A stretch of DNA of 64,000 nucleotides, taken from the NCBI RefSeq assembly GCF_023336735.1, contig NZ_JAMBAQ010000007.1, forward strand, positions 40,015 to 104,014, written 5' to 3'. The notes under the pieces are model-generated. The model had not been told where the DNA came from. It saw nothing but the letters and a program-made list of their open reading frames with translations, and made no database searches. Positions 45,367 through 55,400 of this stretch are shown piece after piece. Numbering within the stretch: the stretch's first letter is position 1; the number at the start of each line of letters is the position of its first letter. The stretch comes from Moraxella oculi. GTDB lineage: Bacteria > Pseudomonadota > Gammaproteobacteria > Pseudomonadales > Moraxellaceae. The position numbers and the translations under genes are program-made.

Positions 45367-45951
45367 ATGATGACAATGAAAAGAATCTTAATGTTATCTG
45401 TTGCCGCTACACTGGCGATTTTTACCATAACAAGTCAAGCAGAAGAGGCAGCCAAATCTACCGAGGATGCTGTAAAGGGTGGCGAGGTCATGACTGCTGA
45501 AACGACACCCAACACAGCAGATGATAAGAACAAGACAGATGCAGCCACCGAACAGGCAAAACAAGATGTGCCAGAGGACAGCGATCAGGTTAAAAAACTC
45601 ATCGCCTTGCACCCAAAGCTCATCTCTCGCATCGCTCCTTATGGCAAAGTGTGCTTTGATGGCGAAGAGTGCGACATCAACATCACTGTATTAGCCCCTG
45701 CGGTAGAGGGTGAGGCTCGTCCAGGTGATATGTTATATAAGGCGATTTGTGCTACTTGTCATGATGCAGGCTTGGTTGGGGCACCAAAATTTGGTACGGC
45801 TGATTGGGTGCCACGCATCGCCAAAGGTAAGGCGACCTTGTACAATCACGCCATCAATGGCTTTAACGCAATGCCTGCCCGTGGTGGTGCTGACATCTCT
45901 GATGATGAGGTGAAAAACGCGGTTGATTACATCATTTCACAAAGCCAATAA
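45367..45951 (+). CDS. Cytochrome c5-family periplasmic protein
   Basis: A 194-residue protein with a Sec signal peptide (ending near TSQAEE), an Ala/Lys/Asp/Thr-rich linker of about 70 residues, and one class I cytochrome c domain: heme-binding CATCH and the axial Met in NAMPARGG. The G-A-P-K-F-G and D-W-V-P-R-I segments are those of cytochrome c5. Probably a small soluble electron carrier to a terminal oxidase or peroxidase. A second in-frame ATG (MKRILML) four codons in is the more typical start. TATAAT at 45278-45283 is a candidate -10. Confidence 0.88.
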   Translation: MMTMKRILMLSVAATLAIFTITSQAEEAAKSTEDAVKGGEVMTAETTPNTADDKNKTDAATEQAKQDVPEDSDQVKKLIALHPKLISRIAPYGKVCFDGEECDINITVLAPAVEGEARPGDMLYKAICATCHDAGLVGAPKFGTADWVPRIAKGKATLYNHAINGFNAMPARGGADISDDEVKNAVDYIISQSQ

Positions 45952-46119
45952 CTCTATTTAATCTCAAACGGCTTAGGTGGGATGCTGCTTAGGCTGTTTG
46001 TTGTTTTTATACCAACTGACATCAAAAAACCTAAATGACCATTTCAATAATCGTTGGTTCAAAGCCAATCATATTGACATTAAAGAGCATCATTTTTCAA
46101 TCACTTGACTAAGCATACC

Positions 46120-47100
46120 ATGACCATACCAGCATTACGAATCTCTCGTTTAAAAAAGACCTATAACAATGGCTTTACTGCGTTAAAAGGCGTGGATTTG
46201 TCTGTCCCAGAGGGTGAGTTTTTTGCACTGTTGGGGGCGAATGGAGCAGGAAAGTCCACGATGATTGGCATCATCAGCTCGCTTTTTGCACCCACAGAGG
46301 GCAAGGTTGAGATTTTTGGTGTTGATTTGCATAAAAACCCAAGCCTCGCCAAATCGTATTTGGGCGTTGTCCCCCAAGAATTTAACTTTAATCAGTTTGA
46401 GAAGTGTATCGACATATTGGTAACGCAGGCTGGCTATTATGGTATTAAGCGTGCACAAGCACTGCCTCGTGCTGAATTTTTATTAAAAGAGCTGGGGCTG
46501 TGGGATAAGAGAGATGTCAAATCTCGAGCGTTGTCTGGTGGCATGAAACGCCGCTTGATGATTGCCCGTGCCTTGATGCACCGACCACGCCTTTTGATAC
46601 TTGATGAGCCAACCGCAGGCGTGGATATTGAGCTTCGTCGTTCCATGTGGGAATTCATACAAAAGATTAATCGTGAAGAAAAAACCACAATCATTCTGAC
46701 GACGCACTATCTAGAAGAAGCTGAACAGCTGTGCAAATATGTTGCCATCTTAAATCAAGGTGAGATATTGATTAATACAAAGATGAGATCATTACTGACA
46801 CAACTGTCGCTTGAAACTTTCGTCTTTGATTTGAAAGATGAACTGTTGACATTACCAAAGTTTGATGCGGTAACCGATGCCAATTTGGTGGATAATAAAA
46901 CCTTAGAAATCACACTGAATAAAGAACAACATCTTAACGCCGTATTTGCCTGTCTAAATGCGTTAAACATTTCAGTGCTTAGCATGAGAAATAAAGCCAA
47001 TCGTTTAGAAGAGTTGTTCATGAAAGTGGTGGACAGTCATTTTCATGACGAAACACATGCAGCAAGCAGCCTCAAAAAAGATGGTGGAGAATATTCATGA
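46120..47100 (+). CDS. ABC-2 exporter ATP-binding protein (YadG-like)
   Basis: About 326 residues with a complete ABC domain: Walker A GANGAGKST, signature LSGGMKRR, Walker B LLILDEPTAGVD and the switch His in TTHYLEEAE, then a C-terminal extension of about 90 residues as in YadG. The ATG at 46120 is preferred to a TTG at 46105. Its stop overlaps the permease start (ATGA). The pair forms an exporter of unknown substrate in the inner membrane. Confidence 0.9.
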   Translation: MTIPALRISRLKKTYNNGFTALKGVDLSVPEGEFFALLGANGAGKSTMIGIISSLFAPTEGKVEIFGVDLHKNPSLAKSYLGVVPQEFNFNQFEKCIDILVTQAGYYGIKRAQALPRAEFLLKELGLWDKRDVKSRALSGGMKRRLMIARALMHRPRLLILDEPTAGVDIELRRSMWEFIQKINREEKTTIILTTHYLEEAEQLCKYVAILNQGEILINTKMRSLLTQLSLETFVFDLKDELLTLPKFDAVTDANLVDNKTLEITLNKEQHLNAVFACLNALNISVLSMRNKANRLEELFMKVVDSHFHDETHAASSLKKDGGEYS

Positions 47101-47864
47101 ATGCTCAATTGGTCGCCTTTCATACTTTATTATCTAGAGAAATTAAGCGAATATTACGCATTTGGCCGCAGACGCTTTTACCGCCTGTGATTACCATGAC
47201 GCTGTATTTTGTCATTTTTGGGCAGATGATTGGCAGTCGTGTTGGTAACATGGGCGGAGTGAGTTACATGCAGTTCATCGTGCCAGGTCTCATCATGATG
47301 GCGGTCATCACCAACAGCTACTCGAATGTTGTTTCATCATTTTTTAGCACCAAATTTCATGGAAATATTGATGAAATGCTGGTGTCGCCAATCTCGAAAC
47401 ATGGCATATTATTGGGTTATGTTGGTGGTGGGGTGTTTCGTGGATTATCGATTGCCTTGATTGTGAGCATGGTGGCTTTATTTTTTACTCAATTGGGCAT
47501 TGCTCACTTTATGATCATGTTCATGACCATCATTGGTACTTCGGTATTGTTCTCATTAGGGGGGTTCATCAATGCGGTATTTGCTCGCTCGTTTGATGAC
47601 ATTTCCATCGTGCCAAGCTTCATCTTGACACCCTTGACTTATTTGGGGGGTGTCTTTTATTCATTGGAAAATCTGTCTGAATTTTGGCAGAATGTGTCGT
47701 TATTAAACCCAATTGTTTATATGGTCAATGCCTTTCGTTATGGCATCTTGGGGCATTCTGATGTTGATGTTGGGTATTCATTGATGGCGATTTTGGTGTT
47801 TTGTGTGGTGCTTTATGCCATTGCTTACTGGATACTCAAAGATGGCAGACGCATTCGTATCTGA
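47097..47864 (+). CDS. ABC-2 type permease (YadH-like)
   Basis: A 255-residue six-span protein with the ABC-2 motif F-I-V-P-G-L-I-M-M and a C-terminal Y-L-G-G-V-F-Y-S-L-E-N-L region. It overlaps the ATPase gene by four bases, so the two are translated together. Substrate unknown; YadGH-type exporters are linked to lipids or polysaccharides in some bacteria, but nothing here decides it. Confidence 0.88.
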   Translation: MNAQLVAFHTLLSREIKRILRIWPQTLLPPVITMTLYFVIFGQMIGSRVGNMGGVSYMQFIVPGLIMMAVITNSYSNVVSSFFSTKFHGNIDEMLVSPISKHGILLGYVGGGVFRGLSIALIVSMVALFFTQLGIAHFMIMFMTIIGTSVLFSLGGFINAVFARSFDDISIVPSFILTPLTYLGGVFYSLENLSEFWQNVSLLNPIVYMVNAFRYGILGHSDVDVGYSLMAILVFCVVLYAIAYWILKDGRRIRI

Positions 47865-47956
47865 TCATCTGAATGCAGGCATGATGCGATGCTGATTTGT
47901 GTGATTGCTTGCTTTGAGTCGTCTGATTTTTGTAGCAATTCTAAAAGGAAAATTAA

Positions 47957-48808
47957 ATGAATACGACCGAACATTTGGGCGTGCTTGGTGAAGTTACCAG
48001 TTACCCAAAGACTTATGACCCCAGCATTTTATTCCCCATCTCACGGAGCATTGGTAGAAATGATGTCCTTGAAAAATCTGGGTTTGATCTGTCTTTGGTG
48101 CAAGGCATTGATGTTTGGCAGGCTTTTGAAATCTCTTGGTTGAATGCCCTTGGGGTGTCCCAAGTGGCAATGGCACGCTTCATCATTCCTGCCAATTCGC
48201 CAAATATCGTAGAATCCAAATCTTTAAAGTTATACCTAAATGGTCTAAACTTTACCAAATTTGATGATGTTCAAGCAGTGCAACACACCATTGAACAGGA
48301 TCTGTCGGCTTGTGTTGGTATGCCAGTACAAGCCCAAATCATATCGCTTGGTAGCGACGAACTTACCATCGTCAAGCCTGTTGGGATATGTATCGATGAG
48401 GTACTCAATCACCAAAGCGATGCTGTTCATTTGACCGATGATGTTGATGTGTCTTTTTTAAAAAATGCCAAAAAATGCGATCTGAAAACCCATCAGTTTT
48501 ATAGTCATTTATTGCGTTCAAATTGTCCTGTCACCAATCAGCCTGACTGGGGAACTTTACAGATTCATATGACCAGCCCCCATGAGGTGGATCATGGTCA
48601 GGTGTTGAGATATGTTTTGTCATTTAGGCAACATAACGGCTTTCATGAGCAGTGTGTGGAGCGAATCTTTGCGGATTTGATGGTGCATTTTAAACCGAAC
48701 GCTTTAAGAGTGTCTGCCAACTATACCAGACGAGGAGGAATCGATATCAATCCTGTACGAGTGTTTGGTATGCAGGTTGGTGAAATTGGGCGATTGGTGC
48801 GTCAGTAG
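47957..48808 (+). CDS. queF: NADPH-dependent 7-cyano-7-deazaguanine reductase
   Basis: A 283-residue queuosine-pathway enzyme reducing preQ0 to preQ1, of the long two-domain (YqgQ/E. coli-type) class. The nucleophilic Cys190 in RSNCPVTNQPDW and the upstream F-Y-S-H-L-L are diagnostic; the C-terminal N-Y-T-R-R-G-G-I-D-I-N-P is also conserved. AAAGGAAAA precedes the ATG. I saw no preQ1 riboswitch in the 92-base leader. Confidence 0.94.
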   Translation: MNTTEHLGVLGEVTSYPKTYDPSILFPISRSIGRNDVLEKSGFDLSLVQGIDVWQAFEISWLNALGVSQVAMARFIIPANSPNIVESKSLKLYLNGLNFTKFDDVQAVQHTIEQDLSACVGMPVQAQIISLGSDELTIVKPVGICIDEVLNHQSDAVHLTDDVDVSFLKNAKKCDLKTHQFYSHLLRSNCPVTNQPDWGTLQIHMTSPHEVDHGQVLRYVLSFRQHNGFHEQCVERIFADLMVHFKPNALRVSANYTRRGGIDINPVRVFGMQVGEIGRLVRQ

Positions 48809-48819
48809 CTTGATTTTGA

Positions 48820-48915
48820 TTAAAAAACCGCTTATTTTCTATTAGATAAGCGGTTTTTTAATCATTTGATGAATAAAAAACAGCTCTTAAAATAGTATAA
48901 GAGCTGTTTTTTTGA
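48820..48915. terminator. Two consecutive terminators after queF
   Basis: AAAAAACCGCTTAT / ATAAGCGGTTTTTT (48823-48858) and AAAAAACAGCTCTTA / TAAGAGCTGTTTTTTT (48876-48913). The first closes queF; both are symmetric, and the second also lies just downstream of the minus-strand tRNA-Glu. Confidence 0.85.
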
Positions 48916-48920
48916 AATAT

Positions 48921-48996
48921 TGGCACTCCATAGGGGATTCGAACCCCTGTTACCGCCGTGAAAGGGCGATGTCCTAGGCCTCTAGACGAATGGAGC
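48921..48996 (-). tRNA. tRNA-Glu (anticodon TTC)
   Basis: 76 bases forming a standard cloverleaf with CGCCCTTTCACGGCG anticodon arm, T-arm AGGGGTTCGAATCCCCT and an encoded CCA. The closing pair of the acceptor appears to be G-U. Confidence 0.95.
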
Positions 48997-49171
48997 GCAG
49001 GGTTTGTAAGACGAAAATGTATGAAACTGCCTTACCCACTTTTTGAACGCTTTCACCGTATTTCCAAAAAGTGGGGCTATTATAACAAACAATTTAAAAT
49101 CGTCAAGAAAATATTTTAATGAAATTTAAAATATTTTGTAAGTCATTGATTATGAATTAAAAAATTTATAA

Positions 49172-49660
49172 TCAATCTTTGAAATTGTTAAATTGCAGTG
49201 GCACACCAAAAGACTTTTCCTTTAAAAATCCCATGCAGGCTTGCAGATTGTCTTTTTTCTTGTCGGAAACACGAATTTTATCGCCTTGAATGCTGGCGGA
49301 TACTTTTAGGTCGGATTCTTTGATGGCTTTGCTGATTTTTTTGGCGGTGTCGCTGTCCAAGCCATCTTTTAGGTTGATGATTTGTTTGGTGTGTTTGCCT
49401 GACTGAAATTTGTCTTGTGGGTCTAATGATTGTAGATCCACACCTCGCTTGATGAGTTGTTTTTCAAAAATGGCATAGACATTATCTGCTTGCAATTCGT
49501 TATCGCAAGTGATGCAGACGGTTTTGTTTTTTTCGTTTAACTCAACAGTAATATCGCTGCCTTTAAAATCAAAGCGAGTGGCGATTTCTTTGTCGGTATT
49601 GCCGATGGCATTACGCACTTCTTGGACATTGAGTTCTGAGACGATGTCAAATGAAGGCAT
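49172..49660 (-). CDS. yajQ: YajQ-family nucleotide-binding protein
   Basis: A 162-residue protein with the full YajQ pattern: M-P-S-F-D-I-V-S-E near the start, E-I-A-T-R-F-D-F-K-G-S, and the C-terminal D-K-I-R-V-S-x-K-K-K-D-N-L-Q followed by P-L-Q-F-N-N-F. Family members bind nucleic acids or cyclic di-GMP and act as regulators. Standing alone with AGGAGA before the ATG. Confidence 0.93.
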   Translation of the reverse strand: MPSFDIVSELNVQEVRNAIGNTDKEIATRFDFKGSDITVELNEKNKTVCITCDNELQADNVYAIFEKQLIKRGVDLQSLDPQDKFQSGKHTKQIINLKDGLDSDTAKKISKAIKESDLKVSASIQGDKIRVSDKKKDNLQACMGFLKEKSFGVPLQFNNFKD

Positions 49661-49689
49661 GTTTTTTCTCCTTGTTGGTTTGGTTGATG

Positions 49690-50385
49690 TTAAGGCGTTT
49701 GGTCTGAATCTGTATGTGGGCTTATGGCATTAAGCATGGGTAAGTCATTGAAAATCTGACAAAACAGTTCAGCGGTTTTTTGGGTGTCATAAAGGGCAGA
49801 ATGTGCATGATCGTTATTAAATTCAATCCCAGCCATAATACAGGTTCTTGCTAGGACGGTGTGCCCATACGCCAATGCAGACAAGCTGGCGGTATCTAGC
49901 ACGCTAAATGCATGAAAAGGCGAATGGTTTTTGCTGTTGGTGCGGTGAATGGCAGCGTTTAAAAACCCCAAATCAAAATGGGCGTTATGCCCAACCAAAA
50001 TGCACTGACGGCAATCATGCTGCTTGCGAACTGCTTTTAATTCCTTAAAAATACGACGCAAGGCGACCTTTTCGTTTTCACTGACGGCCTTGCGAATGGG
50101 GCTGTCTGGATTGATGCCTGTGAATTTTAGGGCGGCAGGTTCAAGATTTGCCCCAAAGAATGGCTCAATATGAGCGTTTAGTGCTTCGCCTTGATACAAT
50201 TTACCTTCGTCATTCATCAAAATCGGCACGCAAGCAATCTCCAACAACGCATCGGTTGAAGCATTAAAGCCTGCGGTCTCCACATCAACAACGACTGGCA
50301 TGAAGCCACGAAATCGCTCTTTTAGTGTGGTTGGCTTGACCGCAAAACATTCTGTAGAGTCGGTAGGTTGATGAAAGTCGGTCAT
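49690..50385 (-). CDS. rnt: Ribonuclease T
   Basis: A 231-residue DEDD exonuclease trimming tRNA and small-RNA 3' ends. ExoI motif V-V-D-V-E-T-A-G-F, Exo[11 protein letters not shown], Exo[15 protein letters not shown]. The ATG at 50385 overlaps the pyrC stop (ATGA) and gives the family N-terminus ([10 protein letters not shown]); an upstream GTG at 50400 is less likely. Cotranscribed with pyrC. Confidence 0.93.
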   Translation of the reverse strand: MTDFHQPTDSTECFAVKPTTLKERFRGFMPVVVDVETAGFNASTDALLEIACVPILMNDEGKLYQGEALNAHIEPFFGANLEPAALKFTGINPDSPIRKAVSENEKVALRRIFKELKAVRKQHDCRQCILVGHNAHFDLGFLNAAIHRTNSKNHSPFHAFSVLDTASLSALAYGHTVLARTCIMAGIEFNNDHAHSALYDTQKTAELFCQIFNDLPMLNAISPHTDSDQTP

Positions 50386-51443
50386 GAAAGTTGTGTCCAC
50401 GCCAAAGTCTGTCCTGCTAATAATGGGGTGAGTGTTTTATCGCCAAGATAGTCGTATGCCGTAGGAATGCTCTGCTCTTGCTTGGCGAGTGTGATGGTTG
50501 TTGTGTTGATGGGTAATCCATAAAATAACGCACCAAAACGACTGGCAAAACCTTCAAGCTTATCAAGTGCATTGACGCTTTCAAAGGCGGTCGCATACAG
50601 TGGCAAGGCATGAACAGCAGAATAACAACCAGCACAGCCACAAGCGGATTCTTTGGTATGAGTGGCGTGTGGGGCAGAATCTGTGCCTAAGAAAAACTTG
50701 GGGTTGCCAGAGGTGGCGACTTCAAGCAGTCTTTTTTGGTGGCAGGCTCGCTTTAAAATCGGCAAGCAGTAAAAATGTGGTTTAACGCCACCTACCAGCA
50801 GATGATTGCGATTGAACAGTAAATGTTGCGGTGTGATGGTTGCGGCGATATGGTCGCCTTGAGCCAAACAAAAATCAGCCGCATCAGCGGTGGTGATATG
50901 TTCCATCACGATTTTTAGATTGGGGAAGGTTTTGATGATGATGGATAGCACTTCATCTAAAAAGCGTTTTTCACGGTCAAAAATATCAATCTCTTGATGC
51001 GTAACCTCGCCATGTACCAATAAGGGCATGCCTACTTTTTGCATCATCTCAAAGACGCTCGCTCGCCCCAAAATGTCAGTAACGCCATCAGCGGAATTGG
51101 TGGTTGCACCAGCAGGGTAGAGTTTGACGGCTTGTACGACGCCTGATTCTTTGGCTCGTAGAATTTCATCGGCGGTGGTGTGATCGGTTAAGTACAGCAC
51201 CATGCGTGGGTCAAAACCATCTTTACGGTCATGAGGCATGTCTGCATTGAATAGTACGCCTAAGATTCGCTCACGGTAGGCGATGGCATCGGCAGTGGTC
51301 TTAACTGGTGGTACCAGATTTGGCATGCAAATCACACGATTAAAGCTTTTGGCGGCGTGCGGTACTGTGGTATGCAAGGCATCGCCATCACGCAGGTGAA
51401 TGTGCCAATCGTCTGGCTGGATCAGAGTGAGAGTTTGGGTCAT
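50382..51443 (-). CDS. pyrC: Dihydroorotase, class II
   Basis: A 353-residue zinc amidohydrolase of pyrimidine synthesis, closing carbamoyl aspartate to dihydroorotate. Metal-binding H-I-H-L in [10 protein letters not shown] near the start, the carboxylated-Lys region [17 protein letters not shown] and the catalytic Asp in G-T-D-S-A-P-H. The start at 51443 removes 13 upstream residues that have no family match. First gene of pyrC-rnt. Confidence 0.94.
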   Translation of the reverse strand: MTQTLTLIQPDDWHIHLRDGDALHTTVPHAAKSFNRVICMPNLVPPVKTTADAIAYRERILGVLFNADMPHDRKDGFDPRMVLYLTDHTTADEILRAKESGVVQAVKLYPAGATTNSADGVTDILGRASVFEMMQKVGMPLLVHGEVTHQEIDIFDREKRFLDEVLSIIIKTFPNLKIVMEHITTADAADFCLAQGDHIAATITPQHLLFNRNHLLVGGVKPHFYCLPILKRACHQKRLLEVATSGNPKFFLGTDSAPHATHTKESACGCAGCYSAVHALPLYATAFESVNALDKLEGFASRFGALFYGLPINTTTITLAKQEQSIPTAYDYLGDKTLTPLLAGQTLAWTQLS

Positions 51444-51694
51444 GGTCGGCTCGTTTTGATGAATGAATGATGACAGTCTCAAGTGCTTGACTTGGGATTA
51501 TGTGGTAGTTATTTTATCATAATTAAGGGTGTGGGCGTCATGACTTTTTAAAGCAGTAAAAACCAGATTTTTGATCTTAGGTGTGTTGTCAGTAGCTTTG
51601 GAGTGGCAATTGAAGCCTGATGATTGGCTACTAAGCTTGATTGGTGTTGGTTCATCAGGCGGTCAAAAGGTTTTTTTGCCGTGCTTAAGTGGCA

Positions 51695-52207
51695 TCAATG
51701 ACCAATTTTTAGCCAAATGATGGCAATGAATAACAGCGTCTGCAACACGATGGTGATGACATTCGTCCAGATGTTGTTTTTCTTGCGATACAATGATAAT
51801 AATGAAAATAACAATAACTGTATCAAAATCGCACCGATGCTTGCCACAATTGCAGTTTTTAGAGTTACCCAGCCAATCCATGCAATCGCAGTAAACACAA
51901 TGGGAATGCGTCCTGCAATCAGAATGCCTAGACTGGCATCAAAAGCGTGTCTGTGTGCGTGTTTTCTGTCTTGCTTGTCGATGATGGTGATATTTTGTGC
52001 TAAGATGTCAGCAAAAAAGCACGCCAGCCATAGCCCTATGGTCGTCCCTAGTATGATGCTGAATGTCTCAAAGGGTGTGCTGTCATGCACATGCAATAAC
52101 AGCGTAATATTCGTCGCCAATAGAGTAACAAGACCGTAGATGACTTCTTTGATTTTTTCTTTTTTGCTAAAAATTTGTGGGGAGTGTGTGGACATGTCTA
52201 CTTCCAA
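51695..52207 (-). CDS. Small integral membrane protein, unknown
   Basis: A 170-residue protein with about five hydrophobic segments and a conserved-looking polar loop (D-K-Q-D-R-K-H-A-H-R-H-A-F-D-A) between the second and third. The topology resembles VIT-like or other small transporters, but I cannot assign a family. An ATG five codons in (MSTHSP) is an equally good start. Divergent from the giant adhesin gene. Confidence 0.65.
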   Translation of the reverse strand: MEVDMSTHSPQIFSKKEKIKEVIYGLVTLLATNITLLLHVHDSTPFETFSIILGTTIGLWLACFFADILAQNITIIDKQDRKHAHRHAFDASLGILIAGRIPIVFTAIAWIGWVTLKTAIVASIGAILIQLLLFSLLSLYRKKNNIWTNVITIVLQTLLFIAIIWLKIGH

Positions 52208-52489
52208 ATGTTTACAAATAATGAGTGTGAAAATTTGGCGTGTGTTGTGTCATTGATTTACATTCCATTTACAAGTGATTTACATATTTTATCAAAAAAA
52301 CTTACATTTTTTGATAAAATATGTAAGTTTTTATCATATCTGGCTTAAATCAAGCATATTAATTTCAATCAAGCATTGTTAATGCACAGTTTACTGTGTT
52401 CTTCATGGTCTTACGACAGGTTGGCTGTGATGGGTGCGTGATGGCTTGATGCTTTGTTTTTTTATTACCATCAGGAAGTAGTGATAGCT
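52208..52489 (+). promoter_or_regulatory. Regulatory region of the giant adhesin gene
   Basis: A 282-base non-coding region. It holds a perfect 18-bp inverted repeat (52282-52299 and 52307-52324, loop of 7), several ATTTACA direct repeats upstream of it, an ATCAAGCAT direct repeat (near 52349 and 52368) and a CACAG-TTTA-CTGTG palindrome (about 52385). The long palindrome could be a terminator/attenuator or an operator. No homopolymer or short tandem repeat able to give classic phase variation is seen. Confidence 0.5.
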
Positions 52490-55400
52490 ATGAACAGTAT
52501 CTACAAAGTCATTTTTAACAAAACGACAGGCACCTATCAGGCGGTGGCTGAATTTGCCAAATCGCAGACCAAGTCATCTGGCGTGGTCGGTAGCATCGCC
52601 AGCCCTGCATCATCACCTGCCATGTCAAAATACCTCACTCTCCCAGCCATGGTCATGCTGGCGATGGGGGTGATGGTGGCCGTACCAGCAAATGCAAATC
52701 CTAGTGGAGAAAAAGTCGCTACTGCTTTGAAGATTGATTCAAAAAAGAGGGGTCAAATTACTAGCGGTCTAACAGCAGCTGGCATCACAGGCACCGTCAA
52801 TCTGTGCTATTTCGTAGATTCCCCCTATTCCTCAGTATTTTGTTCTAACAACATACAAGACTTGCATAGTGATTTGCGAGACTCTGTCTATATCGGTAAA
52901 AATGTTCAAGCGGCTGATGGAGACCGTAAGGGTAACTACGCAGTCGTAATCGGTGAAAATGCCTATGGAATAGATAAGTATGTGATCTCTTTGGGTAAGT
53001 ATACGAAAGCAACAGCTAATAGTGCGACCGCTGTTGGTGCAAAGGCCGCAGCATTGGCCTCCCATTCTGTGGCACTGGGGGGTGATGAGTCAACGGGTGC
53101 TAAGGTTGAGACAGATGCTGACTACAGCCTTGCAGTGATGGCAGGTGCAAAGGTCAATAAAAATAAAAAAAATGGTATCGCCATCGGTCAAGGGGCAACG
53201 ATTGGCGTTGATGATAGTGATGCAGATAACAGCAACCGTGCCACTGCCATCGGTACCAATGCCTTTGCCAATGGCAATCGTGCCTTGGCACTGGGGGCGA
53301 GTTTGCTGAATGATGATTTAACAAGTGATGATGCACAGGAAGATACAGACTTATCCGAAATAGAAGAAGCAGATGAAAGAAGTAGGGCCATCAGTGCTCG
53401 CTACAGCAGAACTCGTGCTACCGCGGACGACACCATCGCGATCGGTACTGCCGCGCGTGCTACCGCTGATAAGGCGACTGCACTGGGTTATCGTGCTGCC
53501 GCTGAAGGGGCGAATGCACAAGCCTTTGGTTCGCAAGCTGTCGCATCGGGCATCAGTAGCCTAGCACAAGGCACTTCTGCTAAGGCAACCAGTATCAACG
53601 CCCAAGCCTTTGGTAATCAAGCTCAAGCAAGCGGTGTGAATGCCACTGCCATTGGTACAGATTCACAAGCCAGCGGTCACTTCTCTCAAGCTTTGGGTGC
53701 AACTGCCGAAGCAACGAAGTTTGGTGCTCAAGCTTTCGGTCTGCTAGCCAGTGCAAAAGAACACAATGCGATTGCTATCGGTACAGGAACAAAAGCATTA
53801 GGTAAAAATTCTCAAGCATTAGGTAACTCTGCAGTAGCTGAGGGTGCTGGCTCGCAAGCATTGGGTACCAAAGCCAAATCTCGTGGTAAGCGTTCTTTGG
53901 CAGCAGGTTTTGGTGCAAATGCAGCCAATCAACTTTCCTTAGCATTGGGTGCAAACGCACAAGCCACTCAAGATAATAGTGTGGCACTGGGTGCAGGCTC
54001 AGTGGCAGATCGTGTGGCGATTAATGCAGGGTTGGTGGATACTAGCAGTGATACGGCTAATCCTACTGCCAATCAGGTTTACACGCCATTGCCTACTCAA
54101 TCTCAACAAGGCGAAATGCAAAAATTTCATCAAGGGATTAAAGATACAGTCAAAGGCAGTAACGGTGCGGTATCTGTTGGGTCATCTACTGCAACACGCC
54201 AAATCATCAATGTCGCTGCTGGCTCTACTGATACCGATGCGGTGAATGTCGCTCAGCTTAAAGCGTTGGCGAATTTGCCGATGAATTTTGAGGCGGATAA
54301 TAATGGTGCAGTGCCTGTGAAGTTGGGCGAGCGTTTACCAATTACAGGTGCAGTAGATGGGGGCATTACCACTAATGCAGATTTAGCCAAAAATGGTTTA
54401 ACGATTGGCATTAAAACAAGACCTGATGGTGGTCTTGACCTTAATGCTCAGGGTGTTGGCATTAAGTTAGATCAAAATAATGGTGGTCAACCTGCAGGCT
54501 CTCCGCTTTCTTTAAGCAACAATGGTCTTAAGTTTAATTTTAAAGATACTGATTTTCAGCTGGTTGATGACGGCGGTGTAAAAAAACTGGCATTGAAAGC
54601 TGGGGCTGACGAAACGAAATATTTTGCTGATGCCGATAATGATACTGTTACCCCTGCTACCAGCAAAGATGCGGCCAAAGCATTTACCAACGATAAAAAT
54701 GTATTGGGTATTAAAGGTGGTCTTACAGGTGAGGAGGCAAAAGCAGGTGCAAAAAATATCATCACCAAGATTGATACAGACAACAACACCATCGAAGTCG
54801 CTCTAAACCCTGATGTGAAAGGTTTGCACAGCTTGCAGTTTGCTGATGGTCAAGGGATTAAGATTGGGGATGGTAATACTCAAGTAAACCACAATGAAAA
54901 TGTAGTGATTGGTAAAGGTGCCGTAGCGAAATCCAGTTCTCAAGTTGGTTTGGGTTTGCGTAAAGCACCTGGTTTTGATGAAAAATTGACAGGTTCACCA
55001 ACTGGTAAAAATCACATTGGTACTTATTATCAAATGATGCAAGGTGTCGCTGTTGGCGATCATGCCTATTCTGGAGATTCTTCAACTGCTGTCGGTGCTC
55101 GCTCTAAAGCTGAAGGAACTTACTCTGTCACAGTAGGAGCTAATGCCTTTACCAAGAATGAAGGTGGTGTTGCACTGGGTGCGGCCAGTTTTGTGACTGG
55201 AGCAAGTGGTGTGGCGATCGGTCGTGAGGCTGTTTCAACAGGTGCTTTTGCACAAGCCTTGGGTAGCGTGTCTTCTGCCACAGGTGAAAAATCCTTTGCG
55301 GTAGGGCATTCTGCCACGGCCAGCGGTAAGCGTGGTATTGCGATTGGTGCATCATCGAATGGTTCAGACGGTATGAATAAACTGTATCAAAAAGATGCCA

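Noticed and set aside
47865..47956. preQ1 riboswitch before queF
   Set aside because: The short leader shows neither the class I hairpin with A-rich tail nor a class II pattern.
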